From: Symbiodinium microadriaticum
Taxonomy: Eukaryota; Sar; Dinophyceae; Suessiales; Symbiodiniaceae
DNA length: 64,000 nt
Assembly (NCBI GenBank): GCA_001939145.1
Contig: LSRX01000483.1
Span: 391,918-455,917 of the forward strand
Direction: 5' to 3'
This document shows, in pieces, positions 34,561-46,559 of the stretch (position 1 is the stretch's first letter; each line of letters starts with the position of its first letter). The position numbers were made by a program, and so were the translations under genes. The notes below the pieces were generated by a model that worked only from the letters and a program-made list of their open reading frames with translations, had not been told where the DNA came from and searched no databases.

Positions 34561-36350
34561 TTCATTGCCAGACTTGGGCTCACCCAGCCGCCTTCTGCCT
34601 GGCGATGCAGGTCGTGCGGCTGCCGGCCGTCCAGCAGACGCTGGACGCGGAGCAGGCATCAGCCGCAAACACACGAACTACTCTTCGAAGTCCCGAGAGC
34701 AAAACATTCTCCAACGCTTGAGCCGGAGGCATCGTATGTTTCATACCCAATGTTCCTCGTGATTTTCGTCTTTCAAATCTCATGCACAAACTGTTGCTCG
34801 ATTGATAGTTCGGTCAACACTGTGCCAAATTGGTACGCTCTCGAATCGGCAACTGGGAACCAAGGCAGCAAACATCAATCACCATAAGCCATCCACCAAG
34901 AACGCAGCTGAAAGCTGTACAATGCCAAGCGGTACTGTCGAGATAGGTGTGTTGCTGACGACAACTCGCGGTCCTACAACATTCGAATCCGGCCATGTGG
35001 TGCGAATTCCTGTGTACAAAGATTGCTTACTGGATCGGAAAACACAAGCGACAACTTCGGCCAGCTTTTTTTCACTGCGGATGCCGAGCAACCTTAACCC
35101 TAAAATCCGTTCATGAATTTGCACAAGCAGGATTCCATCTCCATGCCAGACACTCGTACTCTGAGCAATCCGGCTGCAGCGAATCCTCGGCGGACTGCCG
35201 TCTGTGGACACAGAAAGTACTCGGGTGTTCGGTGCCCTTGGGCACCCCCAAAGCGGATGCGGGCGGCCATGTGGTTCTGAAACAACTTGCATCCGATGTC
35301 TGCATTCCTTCTAGTGATGATAAGTTGAGAGATGACAGGCTTGTGTCTCGCCCATCTCGGCATGCGGGAGGCCATGCGGTGTTGAAGCAACGTCAACAAG
35401 CGCCGGATGTTCACATTCGTGCTAGAACCGATGATGCCTTGAGAAATGACAGCCTTGCATCTTGCCCAACAGCTGCAGGCAGCAGGGTTGCAACTCGCGG
35501 CATGCGGCAGGCCATGCGGTTCTGAAGCAGCACCACGATTACCCTCGGCTGCAAGCGGCTTCGTGCACGCAGAGCTGGCTTGGACAAAGGGGCGACTCAA
35601 CAAACCTCGCGGCAGCTGATACGCGCATGGGTCTAGGGTGGAGGGTTCAGGATGGAAACTCAGCAAGGGCCTTTCTTGTCTTGCCAGTCCGGCGACATCC
35701 TCAACCAGCCCACCATGACTCGCGGGAAGGCCGTGCGCTCGTCCTGCTTTTCAGGACTCGGAAGCAAGCGCAGCCAGCACGTCCTCGGGAAGTCCAGAAG
35801 TTTGGCACAACAGCACGCGCGGGTGGCGCGTCAACATCGAAGCAAATCAAGCGAATCTGAAAACCTGCATCGGGCCCGACTTGCTGTGCGGAAGGCTAAA
35901 GAGCGCCGGTGTTTGATAGGACCGGCCCGGCTTCTGGTTGAAGAAATGATCCAAAGACCCCACTCGGAGTTGAAACCCAGCTTTTCGAATCTACCGTAGC
36001 CTGCAGAACACTGGCATCAGACCCTACGACGGCCTTCTTTTAGGTAACGCCTAACGCCTGCTGCTGGAAGGAAAATGCGGCAACACTCTCAGCCCTCGAC
36101 ATTCAGCCGTGCGCTCGAGCGGCTTTGACAACGCAGGCAGAGCTGGCTTGGACAAAGGGGCGGCTCGACAAACCTCGCGGCCGTGCGCGGTGCGGCTGGT
36201 CCTGCGACTTTCCTTCTGTCTCGGGGGCCAAGGCAGCAGAGACAGTCAAAGGAGCCAGGCTTCCCGAAGTCTGGGCTTGGAAGAAAGCCCCGACGACACT
36301 AGCCCCAGACCATTTGCAAGCATTTCAAGCCTGCTGGTGAGAAGAACTCG
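34560..36350. other. Unassigned interval with short diverged tandem repeats
   Basis: Plus 35255-35540 contains three diverged copies of a 100-140 bp unit starting GCGG(C/G)(A/G)GGCCATG(C/T)GGT(T/G)(C/G)TGAAGCA at about 35260, 35364 and 35504. The direct phrase GCTTGGACAAAGGGGCG(A/G)CTC occurs at about 35577 and again at about 36147. Open frames here are GC-rich and unsupported. Confidence 0.45.
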
Positions 36351-36365
36351 AGCCTAGATAACAAC

Positions 36366-36384
36366 CCCCTAAACCCTAAACCCT
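36366..36384. repeat. Interstitial telomere-like repeat (CCCTAAA)
   Basis: Two to three adjoining CCCTAAA words, the complement of the TTTAGGG telomere unit known from plants and dinoflagellates. Other short copies lie near 2757, 31335, 36510, 37028 and 37197. Confidence 0.8.
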
Positions 36385-36478
36385 TCTGGCAGCTGCAAGC
36401 CACCTTTCTGCGAAAGGTGGCCTGGGGCTCCTTTTGGACTCGCAGGTCCCAGGACGCACTCAGCCCCAAGCCTTTTAC

Positions 36479-36557
36479 ATTCAATGATGATCCACGAATG
36501 CTTAACAGGGGTTTAGGGTTTGGGGTTCAATGATGATCCACCAATGCTTAACAGGGG
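36479..36557. repeat. 46-bp spaced direct repeat around a telomere-like word
   Basis: The 32-bp phrase containing CAATGATGATCCAC and AATGCTTAACAGGGG occurs at 36479-36510 and again at 36525-36556 with one mismatch. The copies are separated by TTTAGGGTTTGGGG. Confidence 0.85.
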
Positions 36558-36917
36558 AGGTGCCTGAAAAATGTCCCCGCACGATACGCAGCAAACCGAA
36601 TGATCAGGAGCTGTAGCAGCGCCACGGGGCCACTTCATGATGTGCTGCCCATCGACATGTAACCCTCAGATGTGCTTTCCGCCAATTTAACAGCACGCTG
36701 CATGCAGATCTGACAAGAAGCAAAACAACATCGAAGAATAATGCCAACAGCCATCTACTACCCCCCTTTTGCGGCATTTATTAAAACTAAGTGGGATGCA
36801 CAAGGGGGGAGAATACCTCAAGCCTAAATTATAAGCGGTGGCAGCAACGAGCCGCTAGCCTTGGCCTTTCGGAGACAGCTGGCAACAGACTCTGGGCAGG
36901 CTCCGGGGACGGTACAT

Positions 36918-37019
36918 GGGTAGTTCTCTAAATTAGGGGCCCCTCTTAGGTCCCCAATATAGTACGGCACCCTTGTAAAAAAAGGAGCCTAAAAGGGGCC
37001 CTTATTTACAAAACTACCC
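36918..37019. mobile_element. Foldback (MITE-like) element
   Basis: Left arm beginning GGGTAGTTCTCTAAATTAGG (36918 onward) is closely similar to the reverse complement of the right arm ending at 37019 (TTATTTACAAAACTACCC). The arms are about 37 bp with a small loop. No ORF. A non-autonomous terminal-inverted-repeat element is the simplest reading. Confidence 0.6.
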
Positions 37020-37625
37020 ACATGGGGGTTTAGGGTTTATCGTTTATGGACAGTCAAGGAGGCCAGTCGTCGTGATGCCTTGGCTTGGAAGAAAGCGGTG
37101 CAGAGTCGCTTTCTTGGTTTACCAGGGTGTCGGGTTTTCTTTTGTTGAACCCTTGTGTCTTTTAGCTGTGCGTCACCAGACTACCATGCTGATTGAGGGT
37201 GTCGGGTTTTAGGGTTGAGGGTTTAGCTGATTTTGGACTCCGGGCCTTGCAGAAAAAGGCGCACTAGCCCAGCCTCCTGGATTTCGAGCTTGCACAGATG
37301 CTCGCAGGCCCAAAACATTTGCACTCATGTCAAGCATGACGCAGATGAGACATCTTCGAGCCTAGATACTTACATTCTGCAGTTTAGCGAATAAGTTAGA
37401 ATCAGACTCCGGTCAAGGGGCGTCTTGACACGGAAAGACAAGCCTATGGTAGAGCCCGATCTTCGCCCGCGTGGGGCGCCAGTCTAGCACGCGCACCTGG
37501 CGACGTGCAGAAGGCGTGGCAATGGTGAGGGCGGCTTGGTTTGCTCGATGCGGTTCCTGCCCGTCGCTATGACAGAACCCGGGCAATCCTCGTGGGACAA
37601 GGCACACAAGATCCTTATGCACCTA

Positions 37626-37705
37626 CTAAAAAAACCCAATACGTGCCCTTATAAGGGTCCCTAGAAAGGCCTAAGGGTCCATATTGGGGGGCCCATACTT
37701 CTAAC
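37626..37705. repeat. Imperfect palindromic segment
   Basis: Contains CCCAATACGTGCCCTTATAA on the left and CTAAGGGTCCATATTGGGGG on the right, which can pair imperfectly. It lies between two clearer foldback elements and has a similar AT-rich style. Confidence 0.4.
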
Positions 37706-38748
37706 CTTTAAGAAGCGAGGGAGGAGGACGTCAGTTAGGACGCACATTCACAAGCAGAGCTTCCGTGTTCACGAGGCGCAGAAGTCTTTGGTCGCGCTGG
37801 CAGAGGCTCGGCCATGTCCTTCTCGGACGGTTTGCGCATGAAAGCGACCCGGCGGACCATGCTTGAGTTTTGACAAACCTGCCGGCCGCTCAGCACCGGC
37901 CCAAAGCACCTTTCAGGAAAGTCGCAGCGCTGGGCCACGCTGAGGTGCAAGGCCTTAAGGCAGGTGACTCAGGCCTCGTCCTGAGCTTCATGCACAGACA
38001 GCAGCGGAGTCCAGATCCCATGCAGCATGGCCCACGACACGGAAGCGACTTGGCATGGGCGTCTGCTGCTGGTTTCTGCGATGGAGGCACGAGCTAGCTG
38101 TCTGCGTGCCCAGGCTGTTATGTCCAAGCTGCCTAGAACTCGATCGTTGTTGCCCTGCACAAGTGCAGAGTCCACATGACTGAGATTCCACAGGCCCTTT
38201 CGGAGGCAAACTACCCTGCATTGCGACCTCAGGCTTTTCTCTGGCAACATGTTGGAGTCTGATGTGTAAGTCCGAAACCCGATGTTTAGCCCCAAACGGC
38301 CCTTGAACCGAAGATCCTTTAAGGCCCGAAGGCCTGGCACGAAATTATCGTGCATCGGAGTCCCAAGTCAATCTCGGCTTCGCGACGCTTCTGTTCGTGT
38401 GCACTTGGAGAGCTGTAGGCCAAGGGCCGGAGACATGCCGTTGCGGCGAGACTGTGCCGAAACTGCCGATGCCCTAGGAGCTGCGAGGTGAGGCTCGACG
38501 AGCGAAGGGACCAAGTGACCTGAGCGCCCAAACAGCTGAGTCCACCACGAACCTAGTTCAACAGAGTTTCGAGCTCATCGAGCCCAAGCGCGAAGATTGC
38601 TAGGCCCCTCGAGGAATTTGCAGTACGGCAGTACGGCTCGTTGTTAGGCAATTATCCTTTCTCAAGGGGGGAGTTTCAGCGCAAGAAGGCATCCAACTTT
38701 GGCTGGAGGCTGCATCGTGATGCATGTAAGAGACCCCATCAGTCAGGT

Positions 38749-38848
38749 GGGGGTTGTTCTAAATTATGGCCTCTTTCTGGGTACCCTATATAATAAGGAC
38801 TATACTACTCTAGAGCCCAAAAAGCGACCATAATCTTGAACAGCCCCC
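38749..38848. mobile_element. Foldback (MITE-like) element
   Basis: Left arm GGGGGTTGTTCTAAATTATGG (from 38749) pairs with the right arm ending CCATAATCTTGAACAGCCCCC at 38848. The arms extend inward to about 36 bp with several mismatches. The centre is AT-rich (CTATATAATAAGGACTATAC). No ORF. Confidence 0.6.
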
Positions 38849-38849
38849 A

Positions 38850-41220
38850 GGTGCTTGTTGCTCAAACCATGCTGGAAGAAGATAATCAACGGAGAAGCAG
38901 CACTGAGAGCACGAGATGTGCTAGTCTTTCCTTGAGGACTGGGACACAAGCACATTGAGCAGCTGCACATGCGCAAGTTCGGATCAAGCGGCTTTTTGTA
39001 CTTCTGGCAATGAATTGTTTATCTGGCATCAGACGCCCAGTCCCTACAGAAGAAAACCCATGGAAACAGCTGGCGTACGGCGTACGGCCCCTTGGGCCTT
39101 AGAGACTACAGACACTCTCAACCCGAGCATTCAGTGCTGCACTGGGTTTCGGGTGCTTGTCGTCGCCCGCAACTCAGCCCGTCTGCATGCACTTGTCGCC
39201 TGGAACAACGTGGTGCAGACAATGTCAACCCGAAACATAGACCTTCGGCTTGGCTTCTTGTCGCACCAGTGTCGACAAGGCCACAGCCTGGCGGGCTCAC
39301 AAGCGCCTGCATATTGGAGTGGATGTCTACGACGGCGTCCTGGCCTCAAGGTGCTGTCATCGGGCCATCTTCACCAAAGAGTGCCCCGTTCAATAGAGGA
39401 GCAGTGCTCAGAGTAGGCCATGCGAAGTTTGCGGCGACCCTCGAGGCGACCGCATCTAGGTTTTGCAGGACGTTAAGCAGATGCCAGCCCATGGCGAGCA
39501 ATGAAATCCTGGATCTCATGGAACGCCGTCAGACCTCTTTGTACCGCACTGCTGGTGCGCAGCAAGCTGGGCAGACGTTCCGTTCGGAATTGCCGTTCAC
39601 CCATGTCTATGCACAACGCACGGCACGTGATGGCGGGTGCTGGCCGAGGCGCCGAATGGCCATCAAGTCCTCAAACTTCAGAAGCCGCACCTGGCAGGAA
39701 GCGGACGCCACAGCACATCTGGCAAGGATGCCCGTGAGTTTGGTTTCTTTGCCCTCTCCAGCACCTGCGCGCGAGAAAGCCTTCCATCATGTGGGCGCCA
39801 TAAGCAGGGAGTGCCTGTTGCAGAAACCGGCTTTGTGTCTTCTGTCCCACACCCCCAAGCACAAACTGAACAAGACAAGCTTCCGCCACTCTAGCCTCAT
39901 CCACCTCCGCCCCTCTTCCCTGACGAATCGGGGGCACTGCGCCTCGTAGGTGCCTGCAGACTGTTGTTGAATGGATGACTTGGGCCGGAAACAACCGCAT
40001 GTCTTAAGTTGGTGCTTCGGCAGGTGCCTTGAGCCTTGTGAGCTGTGTCTCCGAAGCGCGCGGCCTCATGCCGCATTGCGAAACAAGATCCGTGGAAGCG
40101 AACGAAGGGGCTGCAACGAGCCAACACGGCATGGACTGCTCACCGGGCTTCCGTGGGTACTGTAGGTCCTGTAGGTTACTGTCACAACATCTTAGCACCC
40201 TTGGCTAAAAGCTGCCATGTTGTCGTCCTTGCGTACTTCAAGCGCCGCCTCCACCAAAGTCTTCACGAAGTAGCAAAACCGTCTGACAACAAGAGTTTCC
40301 TAGCATGACAATGTGGAAGAGCCCAGACGAACGGGCCGGCTGCAATCGTGCTGCAATGCCAAGCAACCTGTGCAAACCCAGACCCTTTCACGCCGGCTTT
40401 CTTCGAGCTCGCAACACCACCGAACCGCTTCTACACAACTTGAACACCACTGCGCCGCAAAACACGATGCTGTCCCAGAATTTTCTGGGATTGGCATAAA
40501 AAATGCGAACGCAAATTCAGTACGGTCGCCCTGTTTGCAGACACCATGCTGGCAGGATGGTTTGGTTTAGGGCTTAGGGTTTAGAGTTTAGAGTTTAGGG
40601 TTTTGGGTTTGGCTCCACAAAACTCGCAATGCAATGCTCGCATCATCGTGGGTTGGAGAGGACTCATATGATTTGCAGACACAATGCTTTGCAGGATGGG
40701 GTTTTAGCAAGCTTGATTTCTTCTGAAAACAAAGCGGAAGGAGACAATACTGCCCTTCTCCCCAGAATTTGATGGGTTTTGGAGACCGAAACAGAGAACT
40801 GGCAATTTTTTTCACAAGACACCTGAAACTTGCAATTGCAAGCACGCAAAACTATACAATGCGCCAAAAGCTGCAAGCGAGAGAACTTAGTCCCCCGGAA
40901 CGTGTTCGGCTCATCAAACTACTCAGAGGCACAGTCAGCAGCACCAGTGGACGGTCATCCAAGGAGAGAAAGTGTTCGAGGAGACCGCGGCGAAGCACCA
41001 GAGGAGCCTTCGGAAACCTCCCCGGCTTTACCTGACCTTCGGCGGCCAGCGGAGCCAGCGAAGCCCAGGTGCAGCCGCCGCCGAGACCACAGTCCTCCTC
41101 CTCCTCTTCGGAAGATAGCCCGGCTCCAGCTGCAGGCTTGAGCACGGACTTACCGCACAAGGAGTCCAGCACTGAGGACCCCCTGCCGGTAGGTAGTAGG
41201 TGTAGCAATTGCTGTCACCT
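38850..41220. other. Unassigned interval; long plus ORF of doubtful status
   Basis: A plus frame of 285 codons (39092-39949) is open but rich in Ser, Arg, Ala and His, with no domain; the opposite strand is also open over parts of it, so coding status is doubtful. Telomere-like words occupy 40563-40611. An acidic or serine-rich plus stretch at 41041-41160 includes a run of CTC codons. Confidence 0.3.
40563..40611. repeat. Interstitial telomere-like repeat tract
   Basis: About 50 bp of degenerate TTTAGGG units (TTTAGGGCTTAGGGTTTAGA, then GTTTAGGGTTTTGGGTTT). It is too short and degenerate to be a telomere. Confidence 0.75.
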
Positions 41221-41230
41221 TGAATCCCGT

Positions 41231-41740
41231 GCAGAGCCGCTGAGACGTTTTTACTTTGTGGGGGCACAGGGTCAAAAATCATCCCGAAGTCTCGCCCCTG
41301 CGACTGACGTTCTACCTACGCTTGTGGGAATTCGCGCTCCCGAAACAATTACCAAACCGCAAACATCGTCATGTCTTCCAACATTGCCAGCAAGCAAAAT
41401 GAAAAGTGAATTCATATCATGTCTTTGCTTGCGGCAACAAACAATCCAAGAGGCTTAAACAATAGTGGAACAACCTCCATGACGCGAGACATGAACCTTC
41501 ACTTTTTGTTGAAAGCGACATCAAAAGTAACGTGCAAGTCCAAAGTGTTGGCCCGCAAAAAAGAAGCAACATGCAGAGCAACTTACAAGTCCTAACCGCT
41601 TGCATTTAGTATACTCTCAGGTGCGAAGGTAGACGCAGCTGCTATTGTTCATGATCGCAAATCCCCTTTCCCTCTGCAAGCAATGTCAAGAAACGAATTA
41701 CCTGCCGCTGGATCCAAAGATCGTTTCATGGCGAGTTCCA
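41231..41740 (+). mobile_element. Diverged relic of the 49-55 kb repeat element
   Basis: Shares blocks in the same order with the two 2.3-kb elements: CCGCTGAGACGTTTTTACTT (41239), GGCAACAAACAATCCAAGAG (about 41433), GCAAGTCCAAAG (about 41533) and the CAATGTCAAGAAACGAAT block (about 41681). Many substitutions and a truncated end show it is an older copy. No terminal repeats were found. Confidence 0.65.
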
Positions 41741-42252
41741 GTGGCAGAGGGGACTGCCCGACAGGAGCGACCCCGCGACGACAAGCAGGCCGTGCTGGCG
41801 GAGCCCCCGATGTTGGTCCAGCTCGAGAAGGCCATCGAAGCACAATGCCAGGTGGGAGACCCACGGTGGATGGCATTGCTGGGTCAGTGGATCCAGGCGG
41901 CAGCCTGTATGCGCTGTGCTCTTGACGAGGAGCGATGTGCTCTCCATCACGGGGTCGACCGTGCATGCCTTTTGCAGCAAAGGCAAAAAAAGGGCGGAAC
42001 CGCAAGCATTTCTACTTTGCCATCCCCTCAGCATTTACCTCAGGATGGGATTGGACGGACCCCTGGGTCAAGGCCTTTGAGCAGCTGCCCGTGGCCAAGG
42101 AAGCCAAGTGTGGCCTATGCTTCGACGAGAAAGGATTTTCTTGGTCGCTTCGGGAGTTTAACCTGGCGGTTCAGGCGGTATTTGCTAAGGCGTTTGATAA
42201 GCCGGAGGAGTTGACCTTCTCTGCTGGGGCGCACCTTACCACGGAGCGGTGA
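41645..42252 (+). pseudogene. Mobile-element-type ORF, tyrosine-recombinase-like family, frameshifted
   Basis: Frame 1 (41645 to about 41985) and frame 2 (about 41985 to 42252) make a continuous protein if one base is gained or lost in the A7 run at 41984-41990. The first part ends with an acidic helix and CALHHGVDRACLLQQRQ. The second reads KGRNRKHFYFAIPSAF, then GWDWTDPWVKAFEQLPVAKE, CGLCFDEKGFSW and FAKAFDKPEELT. From memory this order matches an abundant dinoflagellate ORF family resembling tyrosine recombinases or integrases, but the catalytic Arg-His-Arg-Tyr set cannot be shown here. The start overlaps the end of an element relic. The family assignment is inference. Confidence 0.45.
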
Positions 42253-42259
42253 AATGTAA

Positions 42260-43500
42260 GGCCAAAGCCAAGTCCAAGGCTGCGGTATGGGGCCCAGGCC
42301 CAGCCGCCGGGGGTGCTGAGTTTGGGGAGTTGACCCCCAGTGGGTAGGGAGTGAGCCCCCGTTCGGCGGCCCGGGCGGCCGCTTGCTGGCGAAGGGGTTC
42401 AGCACTGTGGTTGGGAGGTGTCGGACCCAACGAGGCGGGTAGGCTGCAACTGCTTTTGTTTGTTCTCCGAGCAAACGCCGCCGCCACCGCGAGTCGACCC
42501 GATGGCCTCCCTGCCAGCTAAGAAGCCATGGCAGCAGGTGCGGCGGTGGGGATGGCCCCCTAGGTGCACCCTCAGCAGAAGCTGCGGCGGCCAAATATCG
42601 GAGGGTCGCAATCTTGGATTGCGTGCTCTACGATACTTGCGTGTTCCTGGCAGCTCGCATGCGGACCCGCCTTTCGTGGCACAATGTGGAAGAGATCGCG
42701 GCGTGGCCTGCGGTTCGCTGTCACCACACCCATTCTGTTTTCCGAGGCCCGTAATGCCACGAAGGCAGCAAGTCGATGCACCAGGAACCCAAGCTGACAC
42801 CGGGAATTTGCGACAGAGGAGAGATGTGCAAGACACGAGCGTGCTCCACAGCTCTGAAAAAGATGCATTGAAAGGGGCACTGCTGTTTCTCGAAAGACCC
42901 CACATCAGGCAATGCTGCCGAAGGTTTCAATCTGGCCATTCTCGGAAGCCCTAGCTCAACGAATGCCTTTTGTAAACGACGTCCACTGCCTTTTCTTCGA
43001 TAGCACAGCAGATTCGTGATTTGCCGCTGGACATGTTCATCGGGATTCGTGACCTCTTACGGTGGTCGCGAATGCATACTAGCGAGAAGAATAACAATAG
43101 TGCTAGTGGTTTTGTGTAATCCTTAGAACCGCCGCCAACTTTTAACACAAACTATGCGGGACGAAAAGTCCTTGAAATTATTCGCCAGCGTCGCCTCGTA
43201 CTTGCAGTTGTCATACAGTGGGAATGGGCTCGATCTTGCAGTGAAACCATCGAAGTTGCCCCTATCTTTTCCAGGCAACAAGGGCAGGCGTGCAGATTAT
43301 GGGACCATGTTCTCAAAGCAGCTATCTATCTCGACCAGTGCAGCCCAGTCAGCTTTGAAGTCTGTGATTGGTAGCCTCAAGTCGGCGTGTTGTTTCGCCA
43401 CATCTCGTTTGAATGCTTCCAGCATAGGAAACACAGAGCACCAACCCCGGCAGCCACAGCCACAAAGTTCAGACAATCCTGAGGTGTTTGCTAACAAATC
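42260..43500. other. Unassigned interval left of the satellite
   Basis: 42.26-42.95 kb is GC-rich with overlapping open frames on both strands and no motif. On minus, 43445-43310 (EAFKRDVAKQHADLRLPITD, then FKADWAALVEIDSCFENMV) looks like a real exon. It could be joined to minus exons at 47.8-49.1 kb across the satellite, but this is speculative. Confidence 0.3.
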
Positions 43501-43504
43501 AAAC

Positions 43505-44968
43505 ATGCACACATACATACATACATACATACATGCATGCATACCTACGTACGTACGTACGTACGTACGTACATACATACATACATACACACATACACAC
43601 ACACATACATACATACATACACATATACATACATACATACATACATACATACATACATACATACACATACATACACATACATACACACATACATACATAC
43701 ATACATACATACATACACATACATACACATACATACACATACATACACATACATACACATACATACACATACATACACATACATACACATACATACACAT
43801 ACATACACATACATACACATACATACACATACATACACATACATACACATACATACACATACATACACATACATACACATACATACACATACATACACAT
43901 ACATACACATACATACACATACATACACATACATACACATACATACACATACATACACATACATACACATACATACACATACATACACATACATACACAT
44001 ACATACACATACATACACATACATACACATACATACACATACATACACATACATACACATACATACACATACATACACATACATACACATACATACACAT
44101 ACATACACATACATACACATACATACACATACATACACATACATACACATACATACACATACATACACATACATACACATACATACACATACATACACAT
44201 ACATACACATACATACACATACATACACATACATACACATACATACACATACATACACATACATACACATACATACACATACATACACATACATACACAT
44301 ACATACACATACATACACATACATACACATACATACACATACATACACATACATACACATACATACACATACATACACATACATACACATACATACACAT
44401 ACATACACATACATACACATACATACACATACATACACATACATACACATACATACACATACATACACATACATACACATACATACACATACATACACAT
44501 ACATACACATACATACACATACATACACATACATACACATACATACACATACATACACATACATACACATACATACACATACATACACATACATACACAT
44601 ACATACACATACATACACATACATACACATACATACACATACATACACATACATACACATACATACACATACATACACATACATACACATACATACACAT
44701 ACATACACATACATACACATACATACACATACATACACATACATACACATACATACACATACATACACATACATACACATACATACACATACATACACAT
44801 ACATACACATACATACACATACATACACATACATACACATACATACACATACATACACATACATACACATACATACACATACATACACATACATACACAT
44901 ACATANCATGTTTTTTTTCATGCATGCATGCATGCATGCATACAGACATATATACATACATACGTGCA
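43505..44968. repeat. Satellite: (ACATACACAT)n decamer array with flanking ACAT/ACGT repeats
   Basis: 43505-43710 is a mixture of ACAT, ACGT and ACATAC words. From 43711 to 44905 the sequence is a perfect 10-bp unit, ACATACACAT, repeated 119.5 times without a single change. The array ends at an N (44906), the only ambiguous base in the window. Beyond it, CATG/CATGCATG and TACATACA words continue to about 44968, interrupted by two T8 blocks. The long open frames over this array (Thr/His/Ile or Cys/Met/Val/Tyr repeats) are by-products of the repeat, not genes. Confidence 0.97.
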
Positions 44969-44999
44969 TTTTTTTTTTAGCAAAGAAGTCTGCTGCGTG

Positions 45000-45740
45000 T
45001 TTCCAAAAAAAGACTCAGCACGTTGGTGACATAAAATCACAAGAAGTTCTTCTTCTTTGGCGGCACAATGGTTTCTCGCTTGAAGGCTCTCGGGGGGGCT
45101 TCGATTGTGATGCAATGATGCTGCGACCAGAAGGCAAAACCAATGGTGCCACTTGTGCTCCATCACAGTTTGGCAAAAGGAAACTTGAGAAGGAGCAAAT
45201 TCTTTCAGAAGAGCTTGATTCTAAACAGCTCTAAAAGGCTTCTTGAAAACAATTCTCAAAGGCGTCAAGTCTAAGTGTCATAACCAAGCCTGTGGCCGAA
45301 TTTTTCACAATCGTCCGACCTTGTACAACACCGGCCAATAACAAAGCATCCGAAAACCTCGCTGGCTTCAGTGCAAGTGGCAAAAGTTCCAAAAAAATTT
45401 GAACTGACGTAAATAAGTTAATTTTCGTTTTTGCTGTTGGAAAAGCTCTCCTTTCGCCTTCTCCCTTCTCTTTTAGCCGAAGGCGAAGACTTCAAGTCTC
45501 TTTCGCCGAAGTTCTCGGATGCGACAGCAAGCTCTGCAGACTTTCCAGCACAGGTAGGTTTGAACTTGCTTTGCCATGCCGGACGCATTCCAGGAGTCTG
45601 CTAACCGCTCCTGGCACTGACACGACTTAAACCAACAAACAAATAGAAGCGTCAAATATATGGGAGAAAGAGGCTATTGGGGCCAAGGAGCACAACAAGT
45701 CAGAAAGCGACCGAAAAGCAGCCTCTTCGATCCAGAGAGA
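45000..45740. other. No gene seen
   Basis: Short frames only and no T8 block on the grid here. A few inverted or repeated words (GCCGAAGGCGAAGACTTCAAG near 45477) occur. No motif is recognised. Confidence 0.4.
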
Positions 45741-46039
45741 AAAAGAGCTATTTTTTTTAGGCTGAGAAAACGCTCAACTTCGCTCCAAAACGGCCTATTC
45801 GATCAAGACATTTTTTTTCGATCTTAGGCTCCAAAACGACTTCTTTGAACACGACGCAAAAGTACAAGCGTTTTTTTTAAGGCAAAAACGGCTCAACTTC
45901 GCTCCAAAACGTCACGTTTGTTGCCGTAGATTTTTTTTGCTCTGATTTCATTAATGCTTCAAATTTGACCGCAAATCGGTTTCAAATATGTTTTTTTTGC
46001 AAAAATGGTTTCAATAATGCTTCATGTTTGCCGCAACAA

Positions 46040-46500
46040 TGTTTAAAGATTTTTTTTTAACCGGGCGATTCCCGGAATGAAACCGGGCAGCAACCGGAAC
46101 GAAACCGGGCTTTTTTTTGAATGAAACCGAGCACCCGAAATAAAGTCGGTTGGCATCCAGAAATGGATTCTTTTTTTTTCAGAGCATCTCGGTCACTACG
46201 TGGTCGCTGCGCAGTCACTACGTAGTCATGTTTTTTTTCAGTTTCATGAATGGCTCAAGTTTCGAATGAAACGGATAGCATCCAAAATAATTTTTTTTGG
46301 CACCCAGAAATGGATGCGAAGTTGCTCGGAGCATCTTGGTCACTACGCGGTTTTTTTTTGGTCACTGCGCGGTCACTACGCTCCGAATGGTTTCATGAAT
46401 GGCTCAAGTTTTTTTTTTAAACTGGCAAGCACCCGGAATGAAGTCGGTTGGCATGAGACCCGGAGTGGCTTTTTTTTTCTCGGAGCATTTTTGGTCACTA
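46040..46500. repeat. Degenerate tandem phrases (GAATGAAACCGGGC, GGTCACTACG)
   Basis: The phrases GAATGAAACCGGGC, AGTCGGTTGGCATCCAGAAA and CATCTCGGTCACTACG recur with variation at least three times between 46060 and 46500, interleaved with T8 blocks. The repeats allow the bases hidden under several T8 blocks to be estimated. A 172-codon plus frame over this area shows a Phe pair about every 20 residues, which simply reflects the T8 comb. Confidence 0.8.
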
Positions 46501-46559
46501 CATGGTCATGTACTATCAAAATTAAACCATTTTTTTTTCCAGTGGCCCGTGTTGTGGTG

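Noticed and set aside
43154-45234. Very long ORFs (460-610 codons) on both strands over the decamer array
   Set aside because: They are produced by a 10-bp repeat that lacks stop codons in all frames; the translations are simple Thr/His/Ile or Cys/Met/Val/Tyr repeats and include an undefined residue at the N.
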